Shown: positions 21,660 through 35,353, counted from the first letter of the stretch. The stretch: 64,000 nt of DNA from Drosophila miranda (GCF_003369915.1 NC_046673.1:6928001-6992000), one strand, 5' to 3'. Numbers and translations are program-made. The notes: generated by a model from the letters alone, not told the origin.

Positions 21660-24600
21660 TGCAACAGAACCAAAAAACGAAATGCGAAACGGTAAAGCTT
21701 GTTAAAATGTGGCTCAAAGCTGATTTGAATGCTTCGGTCCGCAATAACTGTCTCGTCTGGAAAGCTTTTCAAATGTCTGGCTGGGTCTGTCTCGTACCCA
21801 AAGCTTGTTCTGACAAAACAAAAACACATGCTGTCTGGCACGTCGCCCGCCTCCATGCAACCATATATGTACATATGTATGTATCTGTACATACATGCAT
21901 ATGTATATATTTATCATGTAAACGATAAACATTTATATTTAAGTGTTATTTTGAAACATTTAAAGTAAGAAATATATAATAATAGTTGTACTGCCACAGT
22001 AAGAGACAATAACGGTATTGCGTCTTTGGAAAATTGAAGGTGTGTGGGTGTATGTGTGGGCAAACTCTCCCTTGTCAAAATTCAAGGTCACAAACACAAG
22101 CATACAAACGACATAATTTGTGTTACCGTTAAAGCTTTGCCAGCCAGCAGACCGACCCCGGCACAACATTAGCGCCATCCCTCTTTGACCAATAACTTCT
22201 AAATGGAGTTGCTATATGTATGTATGTACATATGTATGTATGTATTTGACAGACAGCTGCTGACGAGTGTGAAAAGGAGCAGCAGATCAAAAAAGCTTTT
22301 ACTACTCTTCTCCTCGTTTTCACCCCATGCTAATGGTGCATTTTTCGAACATGTAAAACATACAGTACATAAGAAAAAAAACAAACATACATCCATATGT
22401 ATTGTATTTTTGAACAGCAGCGTTGTCTCTGAGGTTTATTATTGCGTCGCTGTTGGTGTTGGTGTTGCTGCTGCTCTTGCTTCTGCTCCTTCTACACTCC
22501 CCCCGTCCCGTTCTTTTTGTTAGTTCTTATGTACTGTGCCCGCTCGTTCGTTTATATGCTGTAACCGGTTTTTATGTTTGTTTTGCCCGGTTTAACCTTG
22601 AAAGTTTTAGTGCGTTTTACGAAATTTCTATGTTATTGCCGCGGCATGGACGTCCCATCCCTTTCGCACTCTCTCCCCGGAGCTATGTTCGCACTTGTTG
22701 TGCCCCCTTTTTCGTGATAGGGCGCAAAAACAAAACAATGTTCGGCTGTTCCTGCTCTCTCGCCTCTTTCTTACTCTCTCAGCATGGAATTGGTAGATAG
22801 AGAGGGGGGAGTGTAGAGGGAGCATAAAACCGACGCTGCCGAAATTGCGTCGCAAAATTTTGCAAAGCTCAGAGGCCTAGCAGAAGAGGAAGAAGAATAC
22901 TACAGCAGCGGCAACATTGTATGCTGAGTGTACGGTACAGTGTCAGGGCGAAATATCAGGGTTACCTATAGTTTATGTCGCTATACTTATTTGTCTACCA
23001 TCACTGTCAATCTGTTTCATCTGTCTATGAGCAGTCGCGATCACAGTAAATAAGCGAATGAAATGAACCGATGAACGAAGAGATGGAGACGTAATGATGC
23101 CTGAGGTAGCCAAGACAAATACATAAATAAATACTGTATAAATGAAGCCAAGCAAACAAAAACAACAGTTGATACCCCCACCCTTCAAAAGAAAAACCTC
23201 TCCCTTGGTCGCAAAGGCAGCTGTTTTGCCGCTACGCTACGCTACTGTTCGGTTGTGCGTGCGTGCGTGCGTGCCGGTCCAATTTATCACGTAGGCCAAT
23301 CTCCTCCACTTGAATGAAGAAAATTCCCGAAATTTCCGAAATCCAATTGGAGGTCTTTATGGATGCGGACTAGCAGGCCCTAAATATTTTCAACAGAGTC
23401 CAGATTCTTTTTGAGTACATACTAGCCAGTGCCAAAAGAACATTATCATCAGAGAGATCTTCCTTGCAAGGGATATACATATATACATATGTACATATGT
23501 ATGAAAAAAGAAAACAACTAAGCCATCCATTATTTTGGGAAGGCACTGTGAAACCTCCCCCCACTCTGTTTTATGAATTTTTGTTTTGTATTTTCGCTTT
23601 TAGTTTCACATTCGCCGGCAATTGCCAGCTTTTCTGCGTTCACTTTTGATCACTCTTCGCTGATTGTTTTTTTTTCTGTCTGTCTTTCTTCATTTTCCCC
23701 CCTCTCCCAGCACTTACCTCTGTGTGGTTTAGCTGTTTCTGCTGCTTGCTTCGCTGCGCGTTGCTCAGAGTCTCACTATCTCTTCCGATGCTGCCCTACA
23801 CTCGCGGCGACCACAACGAGGCGACTGCAACTGCAACTGCAAGAGCAACAGCAGCGATTGGGCCAACTGCAGCAAATGCAACAACAGCGCTGTTGACGTT
23901 GACGTCGACGTCTGCGTCGACTGACTGCGTTCACAAAGTTGAAGTTAGCGCGCTGTGCTGAGCCGAACCGAGCCTGTTTGATACTTGCTGGCGTGCTGCT
24001 GCTGTCTCTCCTCTGCTGCTATCCACTTCCACTGCTCTTCCTCGTTCTTGGCTTTGCTGCAATTTTGCGTGGGCCCAAAAATGCAGGCGGAGAAATTCTC
24101 TTTTCAAATTTTCGCTTTAACTCCTTTTCACATCACACAGCACAAAAAAAATATTTGGATTTTCAGCGTTGCAGTCTTGTTTCCTCCTGCTTTTTACTGG
24201 AACCTACGATGCAGTTGCACACACCCACACACTTGCATACACACACACTGGTATGTATGGAGCAGCGGGATAGAGCCTATGATGTCGTTGCAGTTTTAGC
24301 TGCACTTTTCTTCCAGTAGCCAATGCAATTCGCTGTTGTTGTTAGTAATTTTCTTTGATTTAAGATTTTTGCTGGGCAGAAAAACCGTTTTTTTCTTTTT
24401 TTGGATGGAGCTGTCGGTGAGAATCGCAGAGGAGAACCGTACGTGGAACATTAACTGTGACTGAGCGAGAGAGCGGGTGCTTATATAGCCGCAATACACG
24501 GCAAACTGGGGATGGTTCTCGCGATACCTCGTGCTAATTCCGCAAAGCGATATTGGTGTTATTCGGTGTATTTTTGATGTAGTTTGTTTCGGCAAAAATG

Positions 24601-25344
24601 TATTGTATGGAATGGAATGTTTTAGATGTTGGGGAATGTAAAACAATGCTCCAATGTAGAAATGTTACAAAGAAAAAAACGTTGCCTAAATTTAAAAAAA
24701 TATGCATACCCTTGCTATCCTCTACGTTTTTCGTCTTGAGCTAGAGTTTGCGCAGAACAGGCGAGCACAAAGTTAATAAAATGTTTCTTTTCTCTTTTGT
24801 AAATTGTATTGTCAAAATAAAGAAGTGAATTGACAAATGAAAGCATATTTCACATATGTAACTATGTATTTAAAATTTATTTAAATAAATCATGATCGTT
24901 CATGCTCGCAACATTTTAGTCAAGCGTTGCCACTAAGTTGAAAAAACCTCGCCACGCGATATTGCGGTAAATTTTCAAAAGGGGAAACGAAACGAATGTG
25001 ATGTAAAGGGAAGAGATCAAATAGCTGCGTCTTCGTGAAAACACAAAAATGAGCTGACAAGGCAATGGTTTTTCATTTACTTAAATGCGTACATACAAAC
25101 ATGTGTACTAGTATGCATGTCCGCGAGTTTATTCTCCAATAACGCTATTTCTTCTTTTTTAACATTTTAGCTACATAATAATGTATTTAATTATGGTAGT
25201 TTAATGATTAAGTGGTACACAATAAAGTGAACAGTGTCCAGGCCACAAATTTGAAAACTTGTGCTGATACTTATTATAAGGTTTTTGTATTATGAAGAAA
25301 ATTGTTGTCCCTGAGATTGGATAAAATGGCCGCCGCTTAGTCAT
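21660..25344. other. Pdcd4 5' region
   Basis: Presumed 5' UTR exons, introns and promoter of Pdcd4 plus spacer. Microsatellites of TATGTACA type at 21860-21910 and 22215-22245, CAG/CAA-type runs at 23810-23890, and GAG/CTC tracts. Short frames with polyQ-like content at 23800-23900 are in low-complexity DNA and are not called. No exon can be placed with confidence. Confidence 0.5.
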
Positions 25345-25879
25345 TCAGAATTTGTGGTGCTGCTGGAAACGCTTACGTTCCGATTCACGAATTTGACGTC
25401 TGACTCCTGGCGGATTGCCCTGGGGATTGCGAATCAGAAATTTTTTGTCGCAATAGAGCTTGGGATCGTACGTGCGCACCTCCGGCTCTTTGTCCCAGTC
25501 CTCACCGCACTCGATTTCCTCCCTTTTTTCGTAAGGCAGCTCGTCAGTTTGTGCTATTTCATTCTTATTCATAAATTCCTCGAATCCAGCGCGTTGTGGG
25601 CAAGTGCCAACGTGAATCTTATATGAATAAAAACACAACCGATTTATTATATATTGTTTACTGGAGTGATAAATTCCAAACCTTCATTTTACTTATGGTG
25701 TAAATATGGGTATTGTTGAACGGACAACGCACCTTCTTGGACCCGTGATGATTAGGCGCGCAGCGGACCAAGTGTACGGTCATCCGACTGCGCATGATGA
25801 CATGCCCTTTATCAAACGGACATTCTAGGTAATCATCTTTGCTGGACGGTGCCACTTTCAGGGACAAATTTTGCGACAT
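25345..25879 (-). CDS. CHHC zinc-finger protein, GTSF1/Asterix-like
   Basis: Small nuclear-type protein of the UPF0224/GTSF1 family. Two exons, 25682-25879 (66 codons) and 25345-25617 (91 codons), phase 0, 156 residues. Two CHHC fingers are visible: CPFDKGHVIMRSRMTVHLVRC and, across the intron, CPFNNTHIYTISKMK joined to IHVGTC, each with spacing C-x5-H-x9-H-x3-C. An acidic linker follows (EIECGEDWDKEPEV) and then a basic tail (VRRQIRESERKRFQQHH). In this family CHHC fingers bind RNA, and Asterix/GTSF1 members assist Piwi proteins in small-RNA silencing. Whether this paralogue does so is unknown. The ATG at 25879 is used; two codons upstream are open but non-ATG. It shares a divergent promoter with Rtc1. 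Confidence 0.88.
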
Positions 25880-26063
25880 TTTCAAGAGAAGCTTTTACTT
25901 TTTTTTTCACTTTATACGACGCGCCGTTGGACGCTTGCCACAACTTGAGGTAAACCGCGTAAAATAATATTGTTTGCAAATTCTTGTTAAGCTTTGAAGA
26001 TAATCGTAGTTAAAACAAACGCGCTATGACGTTTTTAAGACAGTGCTGCCAGATGGCCAGCAA

Positions 26064-26097
26064 AACATCGATACTATATCGATTACCGTATCGATGG
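26064..26097. promoter_or_regulatory. bidirectional DRE cluster
   Basis: Three ATCGAT cores in 34 bases (ACATCGATACT, ATATCGATTAC, GTATCGATGG) between the CHHC gene (ATG 25879, minus) and Rtc1 (ATG 26179, plus). Clustered DREs in a 300-base divergent gap fit a shared housekeeping promoter. Confidence 0.65.
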
Positions 26098-26178
26098 TTG
26101 TTTACCTCTTCTGGACGCACGTGCACAGGGCTGTGCTGAAACTTTTTAAATAAATTGTGTTAAATAGAAGGCAAAATC

Positions 26179-27448
26179 ATGCCGCCAGTTGCCCAGGAAG
26201 GCAATTGCCTCATTTACCGTGGCAGCAACTTCCTTAAGCAGCGCCTCATCCTCGCTTGCCTCTCTGGCAAGCCACTGAAGATCACACAAATCCGTTCCGA
26301 AGACGAAGCCGCCCCCGGTCTAAGGGAATACGAGATCAATCTGATCCGTTTACTGGACAAAATTACAAATGGCACACGAATCGAACTGAATCCGGCCGGC
26401 ACCAGTGTCATGTTCACGCCCGGCCTCCTTCATGGCGGCCAAATCCATCACGATTGCTGCGTTCAGCGTGGCATTGGCTACTATTTGGACGCCTTGATCG
26501 CCCTGGGACCGTTCTGCAAGAATCCACTAAACGCCACCCTGCGCGGTGTGACCAACAGCAAGGACTCACCCTCGGTGGATCACATCAAGGGGGCCGCACT
26601 GTCCTTGCTGAAACGTTTCCTCCTGGTGGATGAGGGGCTCGATCTGCGTGTGGTGAAGCGCGGTGTGGCTCCATTGGGTGGCGGTGAGATTGAATTCCGT
26701 TGCCCCGTGCGCAAGAGTCTGCGCGCCATCCAGTGCCAGGCGCAGGGCATGATCAAGCGCATACGCGGCACGGTATATGCGTGCAAAGTGTCCCCCGCGA
26801 TGGCCAATCGCACTGTGGAGGCGGCCAAGGGATGTATGCTGAAATTCCTGCCCGATGTCTACATCTATACCGATCAAAATCGTGGCAAAATGTCGGGCAA
26901 TTCCGCAGGATTTGGCATTTGTCTGCTGGCCGAGACCACCGAGGGGGTTTGCTTTGCCGCCGATTGTTGTTCCAATACCCGCGAAGAGTCCGTAAGTAGT
27001 AATCACCCCCCCTAATAGCCATCTCCTCTTAAAATATCTCTGTGTCTACTTTAGGACACCCCTGCAGTGCCTGAGGATCTGGGCCAGGAGGTGGCCATGC
27101 GTCTGCTCGATGAAATCTATCGCGGCGGCTGCTGTGACTCCGCCTACCAATGGCTGGCGGCTCTCTACATGGCCCTGGGGCAAAAGCATGTCTCCAAGTT
27201 CCTTACAGGTAGGAGTCCTCTGAGTCCTCTTAAAATACCAATTCTATGGTAATCATTTTCCAGGTGCTTTATCCACCTACACGGTTCACTTCCTACAACA
27301 TCTGCGCGACTTCTTTTCGATTACCTTCAAACTGGAGAATCCGGAGGCCGAAGACGAGGATGAGGGCGACGATGTGCGTGGTGCCCAAAAGGTCCTCATG
27401 GCCTGTGTGGGCATTGGCTATACCAATATCAATAAACGTGTTAACTAA
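26179..27448 (+). CDS. Rtc1: RNA 3'-terminal phosphate cyclase-like protein (RCL1)
   Basis: Nucleolar ribosome-biogenesis factor of the RCL1 branch of the RNA cyclase superfamily. It works with the GTPase Bms1 at the A2 site of pre-18S rRNA. Exons 26179-26991, 27055-27208 and 27264-27448 give 383 residues, the normal length. Family blocks seen: YRGSNFLKQRLILACLSGKP, AGTSVMFTPGLLHGG, RGIGYYLDALIALGPFCK, KRGVAPLGGGEIEFRCPV and DEIYRGGCCDSAYQWLA. The catalytic histidine of true cyclases, expected in a C-terminal block, is not apparent, as in other RCL1 proteins. The C-terminus has an acidic EAEDEDEGDD patch. A polyadenylation signal AATAAA follows at about 27476. Confidence 0.95.
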
Positions 27449-28161
27449 AGGATTATTTAGGCTAATGATTTATTAGAATAAACCCGGGTTTTTTTACCTT
27501 CTTTTTTTTTGTGAAGCAAGAAATTAAATCCTTCTTATTTTTGTGTCGTTGTGTATTCGACAGTACTTTATACTCGATTGCATATTGCCATACCAATCCA
27601 GCATGCCTTCGGCCTTTCATGAAAATATTGCAGTGCTTATTCCCATGGATATGGGAACCATAGGTTAATGGATGCTGCAGGGCATACGGCGCTAGGGCCT
27701 ATAGGGCCTAGGGAGAGGAGAGAGTTTCGGTGGAAGAATGCCCAAGCTAGGCAGTAAGGCCGATCTGTGAATTGGGCTGAAGATCTTTATATGTATTTAT
27801 TTTGTGCATCTATAGGAATATTAATGATTGCACAATCCCCATCGGATGTCATCCAACACCTGCCTCTGTACGAGGGACGCAATCGCTGCAAGTTTGTTGC
27901 GTTCTTGCGAGCGAGATGTGCCTAGCTAAGTGTTTGCCAATCAGCTCAGGTTACATGAGGTTCAAGAACCCCTCTCTCTCTCTGATAACAGATCCGGTTG
28001 CCCAACGACAAAGCCCATGCAAAATCGAATAGTATTTTCAGCAAATGTAGCAGTTTCCACAGTCCATACAGCCAGATCAGCAGAAAGGGCACAGAACCAG
28101 AGCCAGACCTCGACTTCCTCTGGTCAGCACAAATCCGGAACGTATAGGTGGCACGGCCCTC
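27449..28161. other. Rtc1-Yp3 spacer, presumed Yp3 regulatory region
   Basis: Holds the Rtc1 3' UTR and then Yp3 upstream DNA. Yolk genes are known to be driven by fat-body and ovarian enhancers with Doublesex input. No particular binding site is asserted here. Confidence 0.45.
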
Positions 28162-28168
28162 TATAAAA
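28162..28168 (+). promoter_or_regulatory. TATA box of Yp3
   Basis: TATAAAA 79 bases before the ATG. A start about 30 bases downstream (near 28193) leaves a 5' leader of some 48 bases. Confidence 0.75.
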
Positions 28169-28240
28169 ACCCTAAGCACCGCTGAAACAGCCATCAAACG
28201 TCGATCAACGTTTGGACAAGACCGATTCGAAATTCCAAAC

Positions 28241-29659
28241 ATGAGCCTGAGACTGTGCCTGCTGCTGGCCTGCCTAACGGCAGCGGCCTATGCCAACAAG
28301 GATGCCTCCTCCTCCACGGGCATGCACGAGCTGAAGCCCACCAAGTGGCTGAGTGCCTCCGAGCTGGAGAGTGTGCCCTCGCTGAACGACATTACCTGGG
28401 AGCGTCTGGAGAACGAGCCACTGCACAAGGGAGCCAATTTGATTGAGAAGATCTGTGAGTCAATTGAGGAAGTGCTGAAGGACTTTCGGAGCTAACTAGA
28501 CCCATATCTTCCTTAGATCATGTCAGCCACATCAAGCACGATCTGACGCCCAGCTTTGTGCCCAGCCCCAGCAATGTGCCCGTTTGGATTATCAAGTCCA
28601 ATGGCGACCGTGTCGAGGCCAAGCTGAACAACTATGTGGAGAAGGCCCAGGCTCAGACCGGTTTCGGTGAGGATGAGGTTACCATCGTTTTGACTGGCCT
28701 GCCCCAGACCAGCCAGACCGCCAAGAAGGCCATGCGCAAGCTGGTCCAGGCCTACATTCAGCGCTACAATCTCCAACAGCAGCAGAAGAACGCCCAGGAG
28801 CAGCAGCAGGGACATCAGCAGCAGACGAACAAGGACTACGACTACACATCCACATCCAGCGAGGAGCAGGCGGATCAATGGAAATCGGCCAAGACAGCCA
28901 GCGGCGATTTGATCGTGAGTGAAGCACCCCATCCCTTGATACACATGATTCTTATATGCCCCATTATATTCCACCCTTTTGTAGATCATTGATCTCGGCT
29001 CCACTTTGACCAACTTCAAGCGTTATGCCATGCTCGATGTGGCCGGAACTGGTGCCATGATCGGCCAGACTCTGGTTCAGCTGACCAACAAGGGTGTGCC
29101 CCAGGAGATTATCCATTTGATTGGTCAGGGTATTGCCGCCCATGTGGCTGGTGCTGCCGGTAATGAATTCACTGCCCAAACCGGACACAAGCTCCGCCGC
29201 ATCACCGGTCTGGACCCCGCAAAGCTGCTCTCCAAGCGTCGCAACGCCTTGGTTGGTCTGTCTCGCGGCGATGCTGATTTTGTTGATGCCATCCATACCT
29301 CTGCCTATGGCATGGGTACCTTCTTCCGTTGCGGCGATGTTGACTTCTATCCCAATGGACCGTCTGCTGGTGTTCCCGGTGCCAAGAATGTGATCGAGGC
29401 CGTGGCCCGTGCCACCCGCTACTTTGCCGAGTCTGTGCGTCCAGGCAACGAGCGCAACTTCCCAGCTGTCCCGGCTAACTCGCTGGAGCAGTACAAGGAG
29501 AAGGACGGCTTCGGCAAGCGCGCCTACATGGGTCTCCAGACCGACTTTGATCTCCAAGGCGACTACATTCTCGAGGTCAACGAGAAGAGCCCCTTCGGCC
29601 AGCGCACCCCAGCCCAAAAGCAGGCCTCCTACCACGGTGTCCACCATTACCAGAACTAG
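28241..29659 (+). CDS. Yp3: Yolk protein 3 (vitellogenin-like, lipase fold)
   Basis: Major secreted yolk protein made in fat body and follicle cells and taken up by the oocyte. Three exons, 28241-28454, 28517-28914 and 28985-29659, give 428 residues. The two-intron structure is typical of Yp3. A signal peptide is clear (MSLRLCLLLACLTAAAYA). The body is an alpha/beta hydrolase of the pancreatic lipase family. At the nucleophile elbow it has VAGTGAMIG instead of G-x-S-x-G, so it is catalytically dead, as in all fly yolk proteins. A Gln-rich stretch with DYDYTSTSSEE (about residues 165-195) is the region where yolk-protein tyrosines are sulphated. C-terminal CRLP-like lipase residues are absent. 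A polyadenylation signal AATAAAA is at about 29775. Confidence 0.96.
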
Positions 29660-32600
29660 GATCCCCCATTCCCGACCCATTGGATATGCTCATGTTAGGC
29701 ATACACAAAGAAAAAAACAGGTCTGAAGAAGATTTAACTTTACTAAAAAAAAACACCCTTAAAAATCCCACAAAAATAAAAACTGCAAATTTTCTAAAAA
29801 AGAAGTCGCATTTTCCATCAATTTATCAAAATGTGTAGTTTTTAAATAATTTGAAATTTCAGAAAATGAAAATTAGCAACGGATAACGGATATCAACGCG
29901 ACATGCACACGCAATGAACATATGTACATATGGACATATGCAGTATTTGCTTGTGCGTCTCAAATCGAGCATCAATGTTCCCGAGAGCAAGCAAGTCTTA
30001 AAGCAGCAACAGAGGTAGTGTATATTTAAAAACATTAAAAAAGGTCATCTGTTCAAAATCATATTACAAATACGGGCTTTAAATACCGTTATGATAGTGC
30101 CGCTAAGCGAAAGCAGAGCACATTAAAGCAGTAAAGCCGTAGAGGGGGCCTTGCGGAAATATCAAGTGTTTTTTAAGAGAGAGGCAACGGCAACTAGTGT
30201 CAGGCGGCGGCGACGCGACGCGACTGCTTGAGCGCGCACTGCACTGCTTGGTGCAATGTGCGGAAATATTGCATTATTTTGCACTAAATGATTTCAAAAC
30301 TCAATTATTGTTGCTTTCGCACTTGGAGCATGCGCCTTGTGCACTTGCCGTTTTTTGTAAATGTCAAAGTTGAACTTTATCCACATGCATAGGAATGGGC
30401 GAAAACAACAACAACAACAAGAGTACTACAAAAGAGAGTGACAGACAGATGGAGGTGGCAGAAGAGGGAAGAGCAGAACAGAACAGAACAGAGAAGAGCA
30501 TTTGGCGTGTCTGTTTGCTTATTTGTTGATTTTGGCCGTTCGTTCGCTGAAAACGTAAGCGGAATGCTGTGCATGTCGTGACATGTTTGCTTTGGTTTTG
30601 ACAGAGAGAACTCGTTACTAAACATTTTGATACGAGTGGTGGATGAGGCAGCTTATCATCGGTTCGGTTCACCCGTAGAATACACCTGGAGGCCCTTTAC
30701 GTCAGTGCAGCTAGCCTAACGGGGTTTGCAGCCTTCCGCTCTCTATCTTTGTCAACGAACGTCTGTCAATCTATGTACCTTCCTGAAAACAAGGTATACC
30801 AATAGCCAGGTAAGGTAGTGCAAGAAAGCACCTTCTTTGCTAGAGGAGTAGATGAAGTAGGAAAGTCTGTCAAACGTATTATGGTACTCGAAGAACCAGA
30901 CTGCCTTACCTTGGTATTAGCATGCCTTGCCTGAGGAGCAGCTTGCAGCAGCGCCATCTAGCCTCCTCTCCTTCCAGCCTCTTCCAGCCTTTTTAAGGGA
31001 GAGAGTGATTGCGGTTACAAGGACACCTACTCCCCCGCACACTGCGCATTTTGTGGCAGGTTCATTACAATTTCTTAAGGATATTATATATATTTTATTC
31101 ATTGGCCGATATGCATAAATCCAATTTACAACCCCTTGGAGGCAACTGCGTCACCTACGACGGACACAGCGTCTCAGTCTAGTCACCCGGCTGCGTGTGA
31201 GAAGAGAGGAGAATGAGCCATTTTCTATTCCGCTTTCTCGCGCGCTTTTGATGCGCACAACCGACCAACCTGCCAACTAGGGTGTTCTGGGTTTCGTTAG
31301 CTTTCTTTCTATTACTTAAGGTGAAAACAAATTAAGACATGTAACAACGAAGTAGCATATTTTCATACATATGTATATCGATAGCACGATTTCAGTGCTC
31401 TAGTCTTCTTAAACAGCATTTGAAATTCAGCTTTCGTTTCAATAAATGCGTTCTTTTCTTATATATACTGATTAGAATAAATTGAATTTACTTAACATAG
31501 GCAAACGTTTCTTGGAATAGCCCCATGCGTGCCGAGCTGTGCCTCTCCACTGCTTTTCAGCTGGCTGGCTGCCCTGCGTGCTGCTTCGTTCTCGTTTTCG
31601 TACCACCAGTGTGCTCTCGGCCGCGGCCCCCGAAACAACAGAAAGCAGTCGGTTGGCGCTTTTAACCTTCAGCAAAGCAGTTGCGTTGATATATCCCACA
31701 AGAATATCCATATTGATAGCCAATATCACCTAATATTATCAACACCAAACAAAATATATATCTATTTATCGATATATCAATATATCAACATCCCCTTCAC
31801 CGAACCGAACGCGACGGGTACCCAGCGCAAGCTCCGTTTCTTTTTTCTGTGTTAGTTTTTGATTGCGAAAAAGAAGGCAAGCAGCAGCAGGCTAAGAAGA
31901 AAAGCCAGCACAAAAAACATTTTTCAGCTGTGGTGGCCTGGAAAAGTGTTCAGCAAAAATTCATAGATAAACTTTTGTGATTAATAGAAAATCGAGGCAG
32001 TCAGCTAAATATTTGCTCTATTCACTTAGAGTTGTATATTTTTATTCGATGTATTTGTTTGTTTTTGTTGCTGTGCAGCTGCCTCTCTGTGAATGATAAA
32101 AAAATGTGAGTTTCCAGCATTGTTTATTGTGTTTTTTTTTGTGGAAATTGTTGAATTGAGCAAAAATTAGTTAAGGATAACATCAGTCCCCCACCCCCTT
32201 CTGTGTATTTGTGTGTGTAGCGAAGCGAGCTGCTGTTCCTGTATCTACGAGTGTGTGTACTTTGTGTATGTGTGTGTGTGTGTGTGTGTACACGAGCGTG
32301 AGTGAGTGTAAGCAGTGCGTAAATGCGTAAGCTGTGTTGTTGGCCCAGGTCTCAAGGTCCCCGCCATCCCCCAAAAAAGCTGCAGCTTGTGGCTGATAAG
32401 AATTTCCATTCCTTTGAGCTGGAAACGTACAATTTTTTCCATTCCCTTTTTTTATTGTTGGTGGCCGCTGGTGTAACATTGAAATGCTCTTGCAAGTGAT
32501 TTTTGAGTACGATCTCGGTCCTGCTGTAACTGTTTGTCTGGCCATATCTAGGGCTTTAAAAAGCTTAGCCCTAGGCAGAGGCACAGACACTCACATACAC

Positions 32601-35353
32601 ACGTACACGCAGACAATGGATGTGCTTGCAGCGTCTTTGGCTTGTTGCTTCTTATTCTGTTGTTTTCCGTTGTTGGCTGCCTTGTTATATTTATAAATTA
32701 TTAATAAACATAAAGCGTGCCACAGGTGTGCTCAGAGAGGCAGAGAGAGAGAAAAAGCAACAGCGACACCAAGAGAGAGTCAACTAGCGACCTTTGTGCA
32801 CTTGTGTGTGTGTGTGTGTGTATGTGTGTGCCCCTTTCAGGGCTGCTGGTTCGGCTTCTTTCAAGTCAAATATAGCATATGTAGGTCAACGCTGTAACCT
32901 GGCTAAATTGATGAGATGTAACGGCTTCAATTGTGTTTAACCTTTGGCCTTAAGCTAGTTTAGTTTAGTTTAGACCTTTGCACTATTCGCCCTATGCACT
33001 TGGATTCTCTCGCCACCACTCTAAAACTGCTGTTACTCGCAACGATCACTTTCCCCCTCGCACTTCCGGGTGTGGGCAGCAGCAGCGGGCTTTCATCTCT
33101 CGCATTTAATTATCTCTGCTTGAATGCGCGTCGACGTTGACGTCGCCTTTGCCAGCGTTTATTACCGTTTTTGCGCTCTCCACATCTCTCTCTCTCTCTT
33201 GCCTGAGGCATTTTTTGTTGCCAATTACCATGTCAATTTATCCATTAAAGAAAAGCAAAAGCAGCAGATGTTTGGCATTGTTGTTGCTCAGCCGTCTTTG
33301 AAATTGTGCAAATTGATTTCTTTCTTTTCCTTTTGGAAGGCAGCTAGCTGTCTGCTGCAATTGCAGCCGCTGCCACCGTCGCCGCCGGACCTAATAAAAG
33401 CAACCATGCCCAACACATCGTTACCTCCGCCCGCACCGCACCGCACATTACGGTTTTGGCATTGTACCCTTTGGTCACATCATAAAATGTAAAATCACAA
33501 AATACAATCATAAACAACACACAAGCACCACATACATTGACAGCTATGTGCACTTTGCACGGTCTCTTTATAGGCGTACGTGTTTGCATGTGTATACGTG
33601 CACAGTGGTGGCCAGTCATGGTTTAAATTGCACACTTTACGATCGGTACGCTAAACGGTTTAATAACTGTCAGGGCGGAGAAAATGTATAAGTTATTTAT
33701 TTGTGTGTGTGTGTGTCGGGGCTTGCATTTATAATTATTCTATATCATAAATTTCTGACGTCTTGGAAATGGCATCCATAAAGCTTATCACTTGAAAGTC
33801 CAATCTCATCATGATTTTACATACCTCTCTTATCACAATTTGGCCGTATATTGTTTAATATCTAACCAGAGTCTGAGGTTTTGGCCCATGGTGTCTCTGA
33901 CAAGATGTAATTATGCTCCGACTGGAGCTTACACGAGTATATACATGTGCATAAGAGTGTGTGTGTGTGTGATGGGATGGTTGTCTGCCCATGTAACAGC
34001 CATGACATGTACCTCGCACCCAAAACCCCTCCACACTGCACCTTTCCCGGCCCCCTTCCTCATCTGTGTGCTCCCAATAATTATTGATTGAAAGCTGCGG
34101 CAGCTCTCTCTCCCTCTCATCCATCCAGATGATGCACCACTTGTGGCAGCGACGGGCGATAGAATGTCATTTTCATCAATTTTCTAATCCTCCAATTAGT
34201 AGGCAAGTGCCATTTCAATGCGCAGCAGGCAAAGCTAATTGAAAGATAAGATTTAAGCGGTGACAACGCGTGGGGGGTGGGGTGCGGCGGGGGTTAGTGT
34301 CCCATAAACAAAATTAATATTTAGATAATTGCCATATGTTTGTTCTGCCTACTACAAAGGCACTAAAACTGTAGCACATGTTTGCACTCTTCACACTCCC
34401 ACTCACACACACACACAAACACAGGCACAGGCAAACCGCACCTTCTGTCACTTTCCGATAGGTCAAAATGCGATTCGGAATGCGTCAGAGGGGGACCACC
34501 ACACACGGCACATGTACATTTACCGATATATTGGTATTGCTCTTTGTCAGCAGTCAACAATAAATCCAATTAGTAAAAACAAAAAAAAAAGAGAGAAAGA
34601 AAATGGTTCAAGGTGACAACAACAACAATTCTGCATGATAAACTAAATTTGTTGCTCCTTTGTTGTTGTTGTTGCTTTAGAGAAATGCGAGACGGTAGGT
34701 CGTTGGTGACCTTATCGGACACACACACACGCACGCACACTACTGTCGTTGTCGTTGTCGTTGCTATTTAATTGACAGTCACCCCTCCCCTCTACTACCC
34801 ACATGCCAATTCCCCAGAGCATATCCGATTATCTGGAGTGCCTGCCTGTCCGTTCATCCGTCCCCGTCCCCCATCCGCCCATCCGCCCATCCGTGTCACC
34901 GTCCATTCCATCTTCAAATCGATAAATTGAATGGCACTTTACATTTTCAAACCGTATGCGGGAATCCAGATAGGAGAAGAAGCCATAGCAACAATGGCCA
35001 GCCCAGACCCCAGGCCCCCCCTGACTAGCCTTGCCGTACTCATTCTCATTCGTTCCATTCTTCTTCCACCTTTGTTTGCAGGTCATAGACGTATGTACTC
35101 ACTTCTGGCACTGCGACCTGGCGCCAGCGTCGCCTCCAGTCATGTACCGCTACAATCGATGATTGCCTAAGCCAGAGCGAACAGAAAGAAGAGAGTGAAG
35201 AGAGAGCAAGAGCGAGCGAGCCAGCGAGCGAACGTGATACCAAAGACAATAGGCAACTGGAAAGAACGGGAACGATAACCAGGTGGAGGGATCCGATCCA
35301 TCAACCATTTAAAGAACTAAAAAAAGAAGAGACACACACAGACAGACAGCACT
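29660..35353. other. Yp3-rdgB spacer and rdgB 5' region
   Basis: 5.7 kb, no coding gene recognised. Microsatellites: GT near 32268-32288 and 32806-32826, CA-rich 34405-34430, CATC/CCAT repeats 34855-34910. The last part holds an acceptor (tttgtttgcag, ending 35081) followed by a 5' UTR exon that continues into the rdgB start codon. A GTGAGT-type donor near 32105 could end an upstream leader exon; this is inference only. Confidence 0.45.

Noticed and set aside
23800-23900. Gln-rich frame (CAACTGCAACTGCAAG repeats) upstream of Pdcd4
   Set aside because: Low-complexity DNA in a leader or intron region. Frames in several phases are open for the same reason.
26566-27006. 146-codon minus frame opposite Rtc1
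   Set aside because: Shadow of the well-supported Rtc1 exon, with no independent coding features.
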